A stretch of DNA of 64,000 nucleotides. Origin: Mesotaenium endlicherianum (lineage: Eukaryota > Streptophyta > Zygnematophyceae > Zygnematales > Mesotaeniaceae). Position numbers and translations under genes: made by a program. The notes under the pieces are model-generated. The model saw only the letters and a program-made list of their open reading frames with translations, made no database searches and was not told where the DNA came from. Below, one piece after another: positions 21,311 through 32,692 of the stretch (its first letter is position 1; each line of letters opens with the position of its first letter). Where the stretch lies: positions 39,867 through 103,866 of the forward strand of contig WELA01008973.1 of NCBI GenBank assembly GCA_009602735.1, written 5' to 3'.

Positions 21311-22458
21311 CACCTCGAGGCCATAATGCAATACTCACAGCGATGGACAGACTTACCAAGATGGCTCATTTTATTCCCACGACGGCTAAGGCTACAGCAC
21401 CACAACTTGCAAGACTCATCTTTGACAACATCTTCCGACTCCATGGACTACCATCAAGAACTGTGTCAGATAGAGATCCAAGAATCACAAGCCATTTCTG
21501 GAAAAATCTCTTCACGAACTTGGGTACATCGCTGGATATGTCTACTGCCTACCACCCACAATCAGATGGGCAAACCGAGCGTATGAATCGTACCCTAAAG
21601 ACCTCTCTAAAGGCCTACGTGTCTACCCTCGAGCAAGACTGGGACATGTACTTGACCCCCCTCGAGTTTGCCTACAACAACACTACGCAGGCCTCTACCC
21701 AAGAGTCCCCATTCTTCCTCAACTATGGCTTCCATCCGACCACGCCACTGAGCTTCACGGCTGGCCTTGATGAAGTACCTGCAGCCACAGATTTTATGGA
21801 GACATTAGAAGCAGCCCTTACAGCAGCGAAGAAAGCTCTACAACACGCGCAAGATGCTCAAGCAAGAGTGGCGAACAGATCCAGAAGAGAAATTACGTAC
21901 AGAGTGGGTGACAACGTGTTACTATCATCCAAGAACATTTCCCTGAACAACAGGCCTGCCGGCAGCGAATTCTCTCCCAAGTATTTGGGACCCTTCAAGA
22001 TTATCCAGCAAGTCAAACCCATTGCTTTTAAGCTAGAACTTCCCCAGACTATGCACATCGACCCCGTATTCCACGCTTCCCTCTTCAAGCCATATGTGCA
22101 ACCCGACAACAAGTTCCCAGGACGTGTGACAACCCCACCAGCCCCAACAATAGCGGATGATCATTTGGAGTACGAAGTGGAAGACATAGTGGCTATGAAA
22201 AATTTCAGGAGACAGCAGCAATACTTGATCAAGTGGAAAGGATATCCAGATTCGGAGAATAGTTGGGTTGCGGCACACTACCTTGACAAAGTTCAGAGAA
22301 AGTTGAAGCGCTTCCATGCCGCCAACCCCCATCTTGGACCAGCCCCAAGTCTCTCTACTAGAAGCCCGAAGACTTCAGGGAGGCAGCCTGCCACCATCAA
22401 GAAGCAGCAGAAGACCCTTTGGAGGCAGCCTGCAAGAACAAGAAAGAGGAAAAATTGA
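21154..22458 (+). CDS. pol: Element E integrase with chromodomain
   Basis: This is the C-terminal part of Pol, one frame off from the RT part because of a small indel near 21140. It begins with the CxxC half of the zinc-binding domain ([12 protein letters not shown]). The D-D-E core follows: [22 protein letters not shown] and [12 protein letters not shown]. Then come a C-terminal barrel ([23 protein letters not shown]) and at residues ~330-380 a chromodomain ([26 protein letters not shown]). Integrase inserts the cDNA; the chromodomain of chromoviruses is known to direct insertion to methylated histone H3K9 chromatin in some elements. The start shown is the first Met in frame, not a translation start. 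Confidence 0.93.
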   Translation: MSKQVKELCRSCDTCQRIKPSSQKAGGLFQPLPIPERQWTDISMDLIVDLPVTPRGHNAILTAMDRLTKMAHFIPTTAKATAPQLARLIFDNIFRLHGLPSRTVSDRDPRITSHFWKNLFTNLGTSLDMSTAYHPQSDGQTERMNRTLKTSLKAYVSTLEQDWDMYLTPLEFAYNNTTQASTQESPFFLNYGFHPTTPLSFTAGLDEVPAATDFMETLEAALTAAKKALQHAQDAQARVANRSRREITYRVGDNVLLSSKNISLNNRPAGSEFSPKYLGPFKIIQQVKPIAFKLELPQTMHIDPVFHASLFKPYVQPDNKFPGRVTTPPAPTIADDHLEYEVEDIVAMKNFRRQQQYLIKWKGYPDSENSWVAAHYLDKVQRKLKRFHAANPHLGPAPSLSTRSPKTSGRQPATIKKQQKTLWRQPARTRKRKN

Positions 22459-23227
22459 CATTAGACACTCTTCTCTTCTCGCAGTTTCTGGACAGAAAAC
22501 TAAAACTGCTACTGGTGATAGGTCTCTGCATAATAAATTCTGAAAATTTACCTGGCTGTAGTCCATGAGTAGCCGGTCATTTAGAGTTCAAGTTTGCTCA
22601 ATTTGGAGCACTGGCGAGAGAGATATGATGCTCTAAGTAGAAGGGGGTCAGGCTGCTGGCATTGTTAGGGCAGAATATGCCTTCTGACATTGTGCCCTCC
22701 CCTGAACTTGGAATGCTCTGAAACTCAAGAATGTGGTAGAACATCTTTCAGCGCCCAGTTTGAGACTTAGTTTGCAAAATTTGAAGAAGTATAGAAGGAC
22801 TTATGATTTTCAGAAGTTTCTGCACAGATTTGGAGGAGTGCCTACTCTCTCAGCTCTCAACGACACTCCAGAAATGAGAATGCTCTCAAATTTGGTGACC
22901 CGGTAGAGTTCTCCAACGCAGTCCGTCTGGCACTCGAATTTTCAGATTTGGAGCAGTTCTGTGGCCGCTATGAATTTTTGAGTTCGTGGCAGATTCTGGG
23001 CCAACTTGTACAATTTTCTTTATCATTAAGGAGTAGGCTAGCCAATAAGGTCACACCACCTACGACCTTGCCTAGTCTACCTTACATGTGTAGCACCTGA
23101 CTTGGCGCCTTTGACTAGTCCTCTTCACATGTGTGGCATCTGACTTGAAACTGTTGACTAGTTTGCTCCACATGTGTAAGACCTGACTTGACGCGCCGAG
23201 ACGTCGCTTTTTCTATCGGGGGGGTGA
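22459..23227 (+). other. Element E 3' untranslated region and polypurine tract
   Basis: About 770 bp is non-coding, with loosely repeated phrases such as 'tttggag(c/g)a' and 'cacatgtgt(a/g)' blocks near 23090-23180. It ends with a G-run at 23218-23224 three bases before the 3' LTR, the plus-strand priming site. Confidence 0.75.
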
Positions 23228-23730
23228 TGTAGTGATTTGAGTTATTATATATTAGTTTGCATATATTTTAATGTTTTCAAATATATTTGGAGTAGTATTG
23301 TGTGGAGTCAAGTGTGAATAGGTACTCTAGTAACTTGGTTCATGTCCTTTGAACCTTCCAAGGCATTTTCGAAGTTAGAGGAAAGACCTAGAAGAACTCC
23401 ATGTGGCAAAAGTCAAATGTGCCATTTTTAGGTCAAAAGGACATGTGTACATTATTCTAGAAAGAGGTGGCAAGTTTTGGGATGTGTTGGGTGCCAACAC
23501 ATCAACATACACCTTCCTAGAAATTACTTATGTAGCAAGTATATAAACAAGAGCTAGAACATAGAAAGACATTGGAGAATCACTCTTGTACTTGCCAAAA
23601 TCCAGAAATATATTAACTTTCAAGAAGCCATCTCTCTTTCAAGAAGCTACCACTTGTGTTCAAAGATCCTTGTCTTGAATAGATAAAGTATTATATTTCA
23701 CTAAGTACTCCATCTATCTGTTTCACTACA
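23228..23730 (+). repeat. Element E 3' LTR
   Basis: The 503-bp copy starts TGTAGTGATTTGAG and ends CACTACA, followed by the duplication GACCA at 23731-23735. It differs from the 5' LTR by scattered substitutions, for example at the fourth base after TTGAG and in the last 40 bp. Confidence 0.95.
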
Positions 23731-23735
23731 GACCA

Positions 23736-24015
23736 ACCCCTCCCACCAAAACTCGGTCTACAGAAGAGAACTCGTGCGTTTAACTCCAAAGTGCCCAGGT
23801 TCTTCATGGACCTTACGAATAAGAGTTATGCATTCCGAAGGGGGTGGGACGACTCGAGTGTGGTGAGGGAAGACACGCAACAAAGTCCCGTCATGCCAGT
23901 GATATCGAACACAACGATGCAAAACTCGGTCCCGTTCCCGCGACGAGAGGGGAGAAGACCAAGTGTGAATGCGCAAATACTCCATCACAGCGGAATCAGA
24001 CCATACATCAGGCAC
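23736..24015 (-). pseudogene. Element D RNase H-integrase linker and HH half of zinc-binding domain
   Basis: Frame 24015-23758 contains VHEEPGHFGVKRTSSLL, the H-x4-H part of the integrase zinc-binding domain. A TAG follows at 23758 where the family has Gln, then TEFWWEGLV runs to the E insertion site. Removing E and one GACCA rejoins this to AQVSNFVRSCTSC at 17051. Confidence 0.8.
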
Positions 24016-24138
24016 TACACGCGGGAGGGCAACCGGATTGGTCGCACACGCACCTACAGGAGTAGAAAGACAACCGAGGTAATACGCAGCATGCCAGGCT
24101 GGCAGGATATGTTCCTGCTGGCTAGAGGCAAAACGCGC

Positions 24139-25524
24139 CTAGGTGAGATCAACGTCCGAGGGGTCAGGGTTGCGGCTGAGACCGTCTGCATCCTGGTTAC
24201 TTAACCCAGCCTTATGTTTGATGGTGAAATCGTACTCCTGAAGTATGAGGGCCCAACGTGCGTGTTTACCCGTGAGTTTTTGGTTGGTCATCAGCCATTT
24301 AAGGGGTTGGTGGTCGGTGATGAGTGTGAAGTGAGTACCATAGAGATATGGGCGGAAGTGCACCACAGCCCACACTGCAGCCAAGCATTCCCCTTCATAC
24401 GAGCTATAATTTCGTTCGGCAGAGTTGTTACTACGACTGGCATAGGCCACCACAAATTCATGACCTTCCTCATCCTCCTGAGCAAGGACAGCCCCCAACC
24501 CGAGATGACTCCAATCAGTGTGAAGGAAAAACGGCTTACTGTAGTTTGGTATGCGCAAGATAGGGGCAGAGGATAGGATATCTTTCAACTTGTCATAAGC
24601 TACTTGACGTTCCTCAGTCCATTCCCAGGGCACATTCTTCTTCAGGAGTTCATTCAGAGGTTCAGCAATCGCACTAAAGTCAGGGCAAAAACGGCGGTAA
24701 TACCCCTTGATCCCCATGTAGGCCCTCAACCTAGACACATCCGTCGAGACGGGTAGTCGGCGAATTACATCGACCTTAACTTGTTGCGGTGTTAACCCCC
24801 CAGGAACGATGTGGTGACCCAAGTAAGGAACCGAAAGGGTCGCAATCTTACATTTCCCAAGATGACACTTTAGACCCGCGGCCCTCAAGCATTGTAGAAC
24901 CCGTTCCACATGTGTCAAGTGTTTCTCTACGGTACGGCTGAATATGAGCACATCATCAATGTAGCAACAAGCGAAAGGCAACCCACTAAGCACTTCGTCA
25001 ATAATGCGCTGGAAACGAGCACGTGCTTCCTTTAACCCAAACGGCATAACTTTCCACTAATACAAACGACAGTTTGCCCAAAAAGCGGTTTTATGTTTAT
25101 CTTTAGGATCAACGAGGATCTGGTTAAACCCCTGGCGCAGGTCAAACACACTGAAAACACTGGCGTCCTCTAGGACATCAAAGATATCCTCAGGCACAGG
25201 CATAGGGTAGCGATCCAATTTCGTAACAGCGTTAAGTCCCCGATAATCCCCATACATACGTTTTTCCGTGTAATTACCCATTGCATCCTTCTTAGCAGGC
25301 ATAACAGTGGGGGCGGCGAAGTCCGACATTGACTCCTCAATCATATCAGCCTTTAACAACTTTGTGACTTTCTCTTGCATAATATCATGTGCGACCTTAG
25401 CATGACGATAATCCCTCAGAAATATCGATTCGGTGGTAGTCAGATCAATGGCAAATTGAGAGACGGTACACTGCCCCAAATCCATGACTGACCGTGCAAA
25501 ACAAGCCTCATTTTGTTCCAACAT
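24139..25524 (-). pseudogene. pol: Element D reverse transcriptase and RNase H
   Basis: RT starts above 25524 and shows APTVMPAKKDAMGNYTEKRM, YGDYRGLN, FDLRQGFNQ, VMPFGL and catalytic YIDD (near 24955). RNase H follows with LHTDWSHLGLGAVLAQ, YEGECLAAVWAV, ITDHQPLKWL and DADGLSRNP, ending near 24139. The KKDA.GNY and RM.GDYR variants are shared with element G and not with C or E, so D and G are one lineage. A TAG at 25057 interrupts RLY-WKVMPFG where Gln is expected. The upstream frame is open to the methyltransferase apart from TAG at 25669 and 25633. Confidence 0.9.
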
Positions 25525-25668
25525 CTGAGTGAACTGTAAGGTTTCCTTCGTAGTTAACTGTGAGCCCAGGTCCCACCCGTCCCTAAGTGTGGAAGCGGAA
25601 TTATCGGGAGATGGACCTAACGTCTGTAACTGCTATGCAGGCGTGAAAAATTCCGACTGAGCCCCCCC

Positions 25669-27420
25669 CTACCAGCCGAAAGCATGTAAGTGGTAGGCTG
25701 GAGTGTGAAGGAAAGGGGCAGGGAGTCGTGCGTTGAGGACAAGGAGTACAGAGAAAAGCCAGGTGAGAGCATGAATGTCCATAACCCGACCCAAAAGTTG
25801 GCAGCGCTGGGAGGGGAATAAGGCGGGAGAGGCAGTGGCTTGGGGAAGAAAACCGAGGATGAGTTCGCGTTCGGACGCGGGAGGCTCCACATACTGGTTC
25901 GTGTGAGAATCAAATAACATCCTAGACCCATAGTTTTGGAAGGCAAAAGAGTGGGGACAACTGACGAGAGTGGGGAACGCGGCCCGAGGGTAACCAGGGA
26001 AGTTCACTGGACAGAAGGAAGAGTGGTCAGGGCGACTGACCTCCATGAGACAACGGTGGGGGGCCAGGATGGAGGTGACAGTGATGCGAGGAGGGTGCGC
26101 GTGGATGTGGTCAATGATGGGCTGTAGTGTAGTGTGAGGGACGAAATTTTGCCAGAACACACGCGAACGGTGAGCGTAAGACCCCACGCCTGCGGCGTCG
26201 AGTGTAACGCCGGACCCCAGAATAGATGTGATGGTGAGGAAGTTAGCATGGATGTGAGCACGAGCATCATCCGAAGAGTTCACGTTTTCGAGGAGGTATG
26301 CAAGTGGGAAGGACTGAGAAGTCTGAAGGAGACCTAAGACGCAAATCAGCTCAAAGAATAATTGAGAGCGTGCATCAGCCAACCCTTGTCTTTGACCAGC
26401 CCGAGAATGTGAAATGAATCGACTTACCAAATAGGCGATTAACAATTAATAAAGATCTTTATATCAGCAAGTAATCTTTATGGTATTTTTCGTTAACTGA
26501 TTAAACGGCAAAGGACAATACACTAGCAGTGAATTATACTCGTAATCAAATGCGAGTAAACTAGCATCAATAATGCAAATCAGTAAACTCCATAAGCAAG
26601 GTTAGAAGACAGTGCGTATCAATGGCTTCTCGCCTTGGATTCAGATCCCTCTCAGTAAGCTGTACAAGAGAGTTGGCCTCGTTTCCGAATGCTGAACTCG
26701 AGAGCAATGCCTAGCATATGTACATGGAATGAGTTTACTGTTCAACGGTCAGTGCGATGGCACCGCCTACCCGGGAGTTAACCACGTTGGTAGGACCTCG
26801 GTTAACCAAATCCACCGTCATCTCCCATCATCCTGAATCGCCATCCATCATAGGGATGTCATCTGGCCATTCATCTAGCATACCACACTTAGATGCATAT
26901 CAAGGCAGTTTGCTGCTACCGAGTACGGAAGTCAGCTGGCTGCCAAAGAATGTGTCAGCAAGCTGACTTAAGGTGACCTCAGCCTGCTATTTCCGGCCTG
27001 AGTCATGAAACTGATATTAAGAATAAAGTCCAGCAGACTGATTGTTAACTAGAGTTCAGCAGGCTGAACTTATTTAACTATATTATTTAAATGAATATTA
27101 TGTCAACTAGTATACTGATTCATTACAGAATGCCCCTAACACTCCCAACCGCCGACGACAAGGTGAACTGGACCGATGGCGACCAGGTGATCTTGGTGAA
27201 GGAGACGTATATTCTGAGGTAATGCAGAATAGGCGGTGTGATAGGAGGACGTAGGGAGTGATGTGGGGAAGGCGAGGTGTAAGGCAGCAAGGTGTGTTTG
27301 ACTCGCCAACTGGGCAACGGGATCGACATCACAATAGAAATAGTGAGCAATACGGTGACCACTCTGCAGGAGACCTGCGACGGTAGAGGACAACCCGGCA
27401 AACAAATCCAGCACCGTAAT
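25669..27420 (-). pseudogene. Retrotransposon-encoded cytosine C5 DNA methyltransferase
   Basis: Once the solo LTR at 26410-27127 is removed, about 340 codons form a C5-methyltransferase domain inside the D polyprotein, between protease and RT. Motifs run in canonical order. Motif I is VLDLFAGLSS (AdoMet binding), motif II CDVDP, and motif IV GGWEC then TAG then GHSRAG (catalytic Cys). Motif VI is LLENV, motif VIII HRSRVFWQNF, motif IX ERELILGFLP, and motif X LLGRVMDIHAL. The usual Pro before the catalytic Cys is Glu, and the following Gln codon has become TAG (27136-27138). Order I to X excludes the rearranged DRM type. I infer a role in marking the element's own or target DNA with 5-methylcytosine. 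This copy is inactive. Confidence 0.88.
26410..27127 (-). mobile_element. Solo A-family LTR inside the methyltransferase
   Basis: The 718-bp LTR reads TGAAATGAATCG...TGATTCATTACA on the plus strand. It is flanked on both sides by GAATG (26405-26409 and 27128-27132). No internal sequence remains, so it is a solo LTR left by LTR-LTR recombination. It interrupts the codons just after the catalytic Cys of the methyltransferase. Confidence 0.95.
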
Positions 27421-28773
27421 CCCCTCGGGAGGAGGTAGCCAAGGAACGGGCAAGGTGTTAACGACGGCAAGAGAGGGTGTAGAAGTAGGATCAGGTGTAG
27501 GAGGGGAAGTGGAAGGGGCTGTAGTGGAGACTCCAGGAGACGGGGGATAGTGTAAGGCTGCGTGGATCTGCTGCAGTGTGGCGGGAAGAAGAGGGTAGGA
27601 GGGCAACGGGAGAGGCAAAGGAAGGTGAACCAAACAGGCAGGAAGAGAGGCAGGTTCAAAGTCATGGAGGAGAAGGTAGGAAGGATCGGTGAGATCATGG
27701 GGACTTACATCATGAACAGTGACAGTGAAGGCTGCGGCCACGGGGCACGCGAGGGTAGAGGGGGTATGTGTAAGAAGGAGGGGAAGGTAACCCAGATGGT
27801 GACCCAGAGACTCGAAGTCAACCCGATACGTAGCGATCCCTTGCCATAAATCAAGAGTGAGCCTAATGAGGAAGTTAAATTCTTGACCCAGAAGGATATC
27901 GTCAGCGGTGGACTCAGTGACCATGCATTGGGCATAAAGGGTGACAGCAGCGGGAGTGTGGGCATTGAGGGTGATAGGAATGCGGCGACGGGTTTGATAT
28001 GCAGTATGGTTTAAGGAGGACATGGCGGTAGAGACGGGGTTTGGGCAAGGCTCGAGATTGGCGGCGGTGATGTTAAGGTGTCGATACATGACTGCCCCCA
28101 AGAGGACTGGCTGAGCACCCGTATCAAGAATAACCACACGAGGGGCTAGGCCATCGATAAGAAGACAAGCATGTTGGTTGTCGAGCATGACGTTACGAGG
28201 CAAGGCATGCTGCCGTTCAAGAGGAGTGAGGAAGGAGGGTGATGAGACTGACCTGAGGGAGGACGGCTCTTGCAAGGGAGAAGGGGTGAAAGAGGGAGCA
28301 GTGGGAGACAACCCACCTTGCGTCAAAGCTGCCGACGGGACCGATCCCGCGAGACAGGCCGTCAGGGGAGGCGCGGGAGGACGACTGGGGTTAGTCGCTG
28401 GCGGCGCGTGGGGAGAGGGCGCAGGCGGGATGGCGGCGCGTGGACGTCGGCGGAGGAGCTCCAGCGTGATCTCGTCCTGGGCCTGCGTCAATGCTGCCGA
28501 AGATACGGTGAACAAGGATGGAAGGAGTAGTGCACCCGCGCGTAACTGCGAAGCTGGCGGGGGAATAAACGGCGCGGGACGAGGAACCATGGGAACGGGC
28601 GCCGGGACCGTAGGGACTGAACGAGGCAGTAGCTGGTCAAGATCACTCGAAGGGGGAGAACACACAGAGCTTTGCAGGGAGGAAAGACGTACGTCCGCAT
28701 CACAGCAAGCACAAGTGACCCGCCCGATGCAAGACGTGATTGTGTAAGGCAAACCCTCGGCAGCGGACTGCAA
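27421..28773 (-). pseudogene. pol: Element D protease region with Pro/Ala-rich linker
   Basis: The first ~190 residues are low-complexity, rich in Pro, Ala and Ser. The retropepsin-like protease follows: VVILDTGAQPVLLG with the catalytic Asp near residue 217, and a second signature ADDILLGQEF. It should cut the polyprotein. A further Pro-rich linker leads straight into the methyltransferase without a stop. Upstream, only a TAG at 28801 separates it from gag in the same frame. Confidence 0.85.
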
Positions 28774-28800
28774 TAAGGCCCTGGGAGGACTCGAAATTAC

Positions 28801-31284
28801 CTAGATTGCGTCGCGACCGACAGGCACGGGCGTCGGAGCTGGCGAGGTAGAAAATGCCGGGGCTACGGCTGCCTCCACCACCACCAACGCCGTAGGAAGG
28901 GGTCCGGGTGATGCACGAGGCGGGGTCGCCGGTCGTGGCGGGCTAGGAGGCTGGGACAGGTTTGCCATCACTTGGGCATATGAAGGGGGAAGCAGCAAGT
29001 CGCGCTCGACGGAAGCCGCTGCTGCGCGGAGGTTGTCACACACCAGCTGTGCCTGCAACTGGGCCGCGGGGACGTCATCTGGGAGGATGACCAAGGTACC
29101 TGCATCAATCGGACGAGCTAGCACATCCCGAACTGGCACGGGCAGCCGGGAATGAGCGAGACCTAAGGTATCATCGGGCTCGAACAGGTCGAAAGAGCGC
29201 GGAAGCTGAGCAGACCGCTCAAGGTTCCGCCCATGGTCGGGTCCTATGGCTGGGGCATCGCGGCCCTCCGCGGCAGCCACACGACGACCGTGAATTGAAT
29301 GGACGCCTACGACCAGGTTGCCGTCCTCATCCTCAATCAAATTATATGCATGGTCAGGAGAACGGGGAAACCAGGAAGGGTAGGTGGAACCAGGCCCACG
29401 AGGCGGCAGAGGATGCAACCTGACAAACTGAGCAGGAGTAAGATCCGGCTGGGACCCTACGCGACGATGCATGTCCTGCATGCCAGCCTGCATGGCAGCC
29501 AACTGCTGGCGCATAAAGAAATCCTGCGCTGTGGGATTAGAGTTAGGATTAGGGTTAGGGTACGGGTTAGGATTAGGGATAGGAATAGGGTGAAAGACCC
29601 CAGCCTGGTGTGCGGGGGAGAATGAACTGGGAGCAAAGGAATAGGAAGAGGAGGACCCAGCAGGGTTGCTATGCGAAGACGGAAACCCCAAGACCCCCGG
29701 ATGAAAACCTGGAAAGGCAGGAGGTAGGGAAGCATAGTAAGATGGCACCTGGGCTGGAAGAGCGCCACTGAGCCCTGCAGGCGGCACCGTGCCCTTCTGG
29801 GGCTTGAAGGACCACCTCGACGGCGCCAAATGGGGATGAAGAAGGAAACACTTCTCTACCAAGTGCCCCTTCTGGCGACAATAGTCGCACACGGGAACCA
29901 CCCGCTTAGGCGCGGCGGCAGGTCCCGCTCCCAGGACGGCCGTGGAAGCTGGCGAAGTGGGTACCTGCACTGCATGCACTCCCACAGCCCCACCCGTAGC
30001 CAGTCCTACGCTTGGCTTGCAACGCAGCTTGCACCATCTCTATCTGCTCCGCCCACTTGCAAATCTCGCGTACACTCCGCTGTGGTAAAGCAGTGAGAGC
30101 AAGCGGATGGTTAAGGGTCTAACACAGGGAGGTAGACGCAGAGAAAGCACTGATGAACTTAATGCAAGCCTGAGTCACATCCACGTACATGCCCGTATCC
30201 TCCCGCAACTGCCGGAATCGCTCGTAAGCCATGTTAGGCGCCTCACGCGCTGAACGCACAAAGTCCCTCAACTCATCCTGTTTAGAACAGGTGTTAGCAG
30301 GAAAATGCTGACGAAACATCTGCAGAAGAGTGTCAATGCGATCCAAGACAGCTCCGGGTGCGGGACCATGCAAAGGCAGAACAATGCCAAGCACTGCCTG
30401 CTGCTGGCGCTGTTGCATGGACCGATGATGGTTATCCACCACTCGCGCCGCCAGCTGCTCCACGGGAGTGGCATATGCTGGTAGAGCGAGCTCAACTGGT
30501 CCAGGTCCTGCAGGTTCTACGGTAGCCCCCCCAAGAAGTGCAAGTTCCCCCCTTCATCCCCAGCCGGGCCGAGCCCCGCCGCCGCGACAATTACTGCAGC
30601 GGCGGCAGCGTCCAGCCCGGCAGCCCTGGCGGCTGCAGTAGCAGCAACTGCAGCTGCTACTCGAGGATGGTCCGCCGGCGGGACTAGAGGAGCCTTGGCG
30701 ATGGGAATAGGGATGGCCCCAGGCACAACGTCCGGTACCGTCTGGACGATGTCCGCTCTAAACCTCCGGTAGAATAATAACGCCGCCCCGCCCAGGAGTG
30801 AGGGTACCGTGTCAAAAAACAATTTACGCGTGAGGTTATGATTACGAGCACGCATCATCGCCATCGAAGCGTCAATCTTAGATTCCAATGTCACGATGGA
30901 AATGCCATCGGAGTGTCCCGTGTAGGTCTGAAAAAGCAACGCGGAAGTAGCCATAGTAGGGAACTCCTCAAAACCCAACAAAAACTTCTCCCCGGCAAGC
31001 TCTAGCTCATGTGCCAATTCGCGTCCCTCGAGCAAAGGCACGGGCTCGAGGGGGAAGGGAGCAGCCAATGCAGAAAGGGAAGCTAGAGAGACTCTAAGAA
31101 ACAATTCTGCACTTACCAGAGGTGTCGAGTGGAACGGAGTAAACAAGTCAGAGGGTCCGTCTACAATCCCGATAGTAGACCCCTCTCCCCCAATGCCAGA
31201 AGTAGACAAGTCAGGTAGCAATTCACGCTGATACAGTGCGCCACTCCTTGTGCGTCTCGGCGTGTGCTGCATGCAAACCTGCAC
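28801..31284 (-). pseudogene. gag: Element D gag
   Basis: The N-terminus carries PRRTRSGALYQREL, a start resembling those of the A and B gags. A capsid-like helical region lies at 30463-30119 (LLQMFRQHFP, DELRDFVRSAREAPN, FRQLREDTGMY). One CCHC knuckle, CDYCRQKGHLVEKC, is near 29880. The tail is Pro/Ser-rich with a PNPNPYPNPNPN run and ends DGNLVVGVHSIHGRR... to 28801. TAG codons at 30517, 30119 and 28801 and frameshifts near 30440 and 30010 break it. The Ala-rich stretch at 30560-30670 adds low complexity. Confidence 0.8.
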
Positions 31285-31499
31285 AAGGCGGATAGCTGGC
31301 GTCCACTATATCCAGACCCTGCGAATGCGTCACTGGGAAGGACGACAAATTGCCGGCTCCACGACCGAGCGAATTGGATGAAGGACGGCAAGCAAACGCC
31401 TAGCAGCGGCGTACGTGGCGAGGTACCTGGCCCCACTCCACAAACAACCCAAAAGGCTGGTGGTCGCAAACGGCAGCTGCCGCTACCCCTAGCACAGTA

Positions 31500-32100
31500 T
31501 CAACGCAGCTGCGCTGTACGTAGCTGCTGTTGGCGGGATTGCAGCTGACGCAGCTGCAGCTGAACAGCTACTGCTGACGCAGCCGCAGCTGACGCAACAG
31601 CTGCTGACACAACGGCTGCTGACGCAGCCGCAGCCGACGCGGCAACTGCTGATGCAGCTGAAACAGCTGCTGAAAACAACTGCGACTGTAGCAGCCGCAG
31701 CTGGCGCAGTTGACGCTGGCACAGCTGTTGTTGACGCAGCCGCAGCCGACGCTGCAACTGCCGATGCAGCTGGCGCAGCTGATGTTGACGCAGTTGCTGC
31801 TGACGCAGCTGCAGCCGACGCAACAGCTGCTGACGCGGCCGTAGCTGGTGCTGCAGCTGCAACAGCCGCAACAGCTGCTGACGCAGCTGCTGCAGACGCA
31901 GCCGCAGCTGGCGTTGGAGCTGCTGACACAGCTGATACAGCTGCTGTTGAATCAGCAGCAACTGACGCAGCTGGCGCAGCTGACGTTGGCGTAGCTGACA
32001 TTCGCGCAGCTGCTGCCGACGCAGCTGCAGCTAACGCACCAGCTGCTGATGCTGCAGCTGCTGACGCAACGAACACAGCTGCTGATGTAACTGCAACCAG
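31500..32100. repeat. CAGCTG/GCTGAC-rich minisatellite upstream of D gag
   Basis: About 600 bp is made of imperfect 12-18 bp units of the form GCAGCTGCTGAC with CAGCTG throughout. Because the period is a multiple of three and stop-free, frames stay open on both strands and give Ala/Ser/Asp or Gln/Leu/Arg repeats. It lies in the 5' leader of element D between LTR and gag. I do not treat it as coding. Confidence 0.75.
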
Positions 32101-32692
32101 ACTGTTAGCGCGAACTCACACTCACTCGCAAAACTGACCCTCCCACGCCCAAACGTGCACACAAAAACCCAAAGGGCGTGCAATCCGGCCAATAAGGGCC
32201 GGGATTGCCCACTCACAAACACTAACAATCCCCCCCTTCCAACCGGCCCACACAATACTAGCTAGCGCGCAAGCAAGGATGTGCCCGGTCCGAGGAGAAG
32301 CAAACACAAACAACTAACAAAACATAAATACGCCCGGCCTAGGTGACTAACCCGTAGGTATCAAGGCCGAGCAACCAGCTCAAGAGATGAGCCGTCTCCG
32401 AACTAATGCGCACAAGGGATGCAACCTAGAGCTCAAACAACGCACGCAAGCACACAATGCTAACACGTAGTGCACGCAACCGGTCCTATTAAGGGACCGG
32501 TCCTAAACATCCACGGCGTGTTCTCACAAGTTGCAAGGTGTGGCTTTGACGCTCCACGTGCTCACGATTAGCGCAAGCAAGCTCCGCACACGAGATCTCT
32601 CTCCTCGTGAAGTCGTAGGACGGCTTCCGCTACTAGAGTAGCTCCACCCGTCCCTAGCATTACTAATCCGTTTATACGGGTTAGTTTTGTAT
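32101..32692 (-). other. Element D 5' non-coding sequence
   Basis: No open frame is convincing. A local inverted repeat GGACCGGT...'ccggtcctattaagggaccggtcc' lies near 32480-32504. The segment 32672-32689 (GTTAGTTTTGTATG) is an inverted copy of a phrase at 32940-32957 inside the adjoining terminal repeat. The LTR-leader boundary cannot be fixed. Confidence 0.4.

Larger units (their letters stand above)
17052..23730 (+). mobile_element. Element E: nearly intact chromodomain Ty3/gypsy retrotransposon
   Basis: The 6679-bp element has two 503-bp LTRs, a 5-bp duplication GACCA, a primer-binding site, gag, -1 frameshift signal, protease-RT-RNase H, integrase and chromodomain. By eye the LTRs differ at about a dozen to fifteen positions, so insertion was fairly recent and certainly later than D. 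Only one coding lesion is visible, a frameshift near 21140 between RNase H and integrase. Its order PR-RT-RH-IN-chromodomain places it in the chromovirus group. Confidence 0.95.

Noticed and set aside
25669-27420. DRM-type rearranged plant methyltransferase
   Set aside because: In DRM enzymes motifs VI-X precede I-IV. Here motif I comes first and IX-X last.
29528-29592. Interstitial telomere-like repeat (GGGTTAGG words)
   Set aside because: The words are irregular, are not the plant TTTAGGG unit, and encode the Pro-Asn repeat in the D gag tail in frame. Coding constraint explains them.
31489-32137. Poly-Ala/Ser/Asp proteins on both strands
   Set aside because: A repeat with a period divisible by three and lacking stops opens all frames at once. 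No start context or conserved domain.
32031-32313. Small minus-strand frames before the D terminal repeat as genes
   Set aside because: They lie in the 5' leader, are Trp/Gly/Cys-rich from GC content and match no domain.
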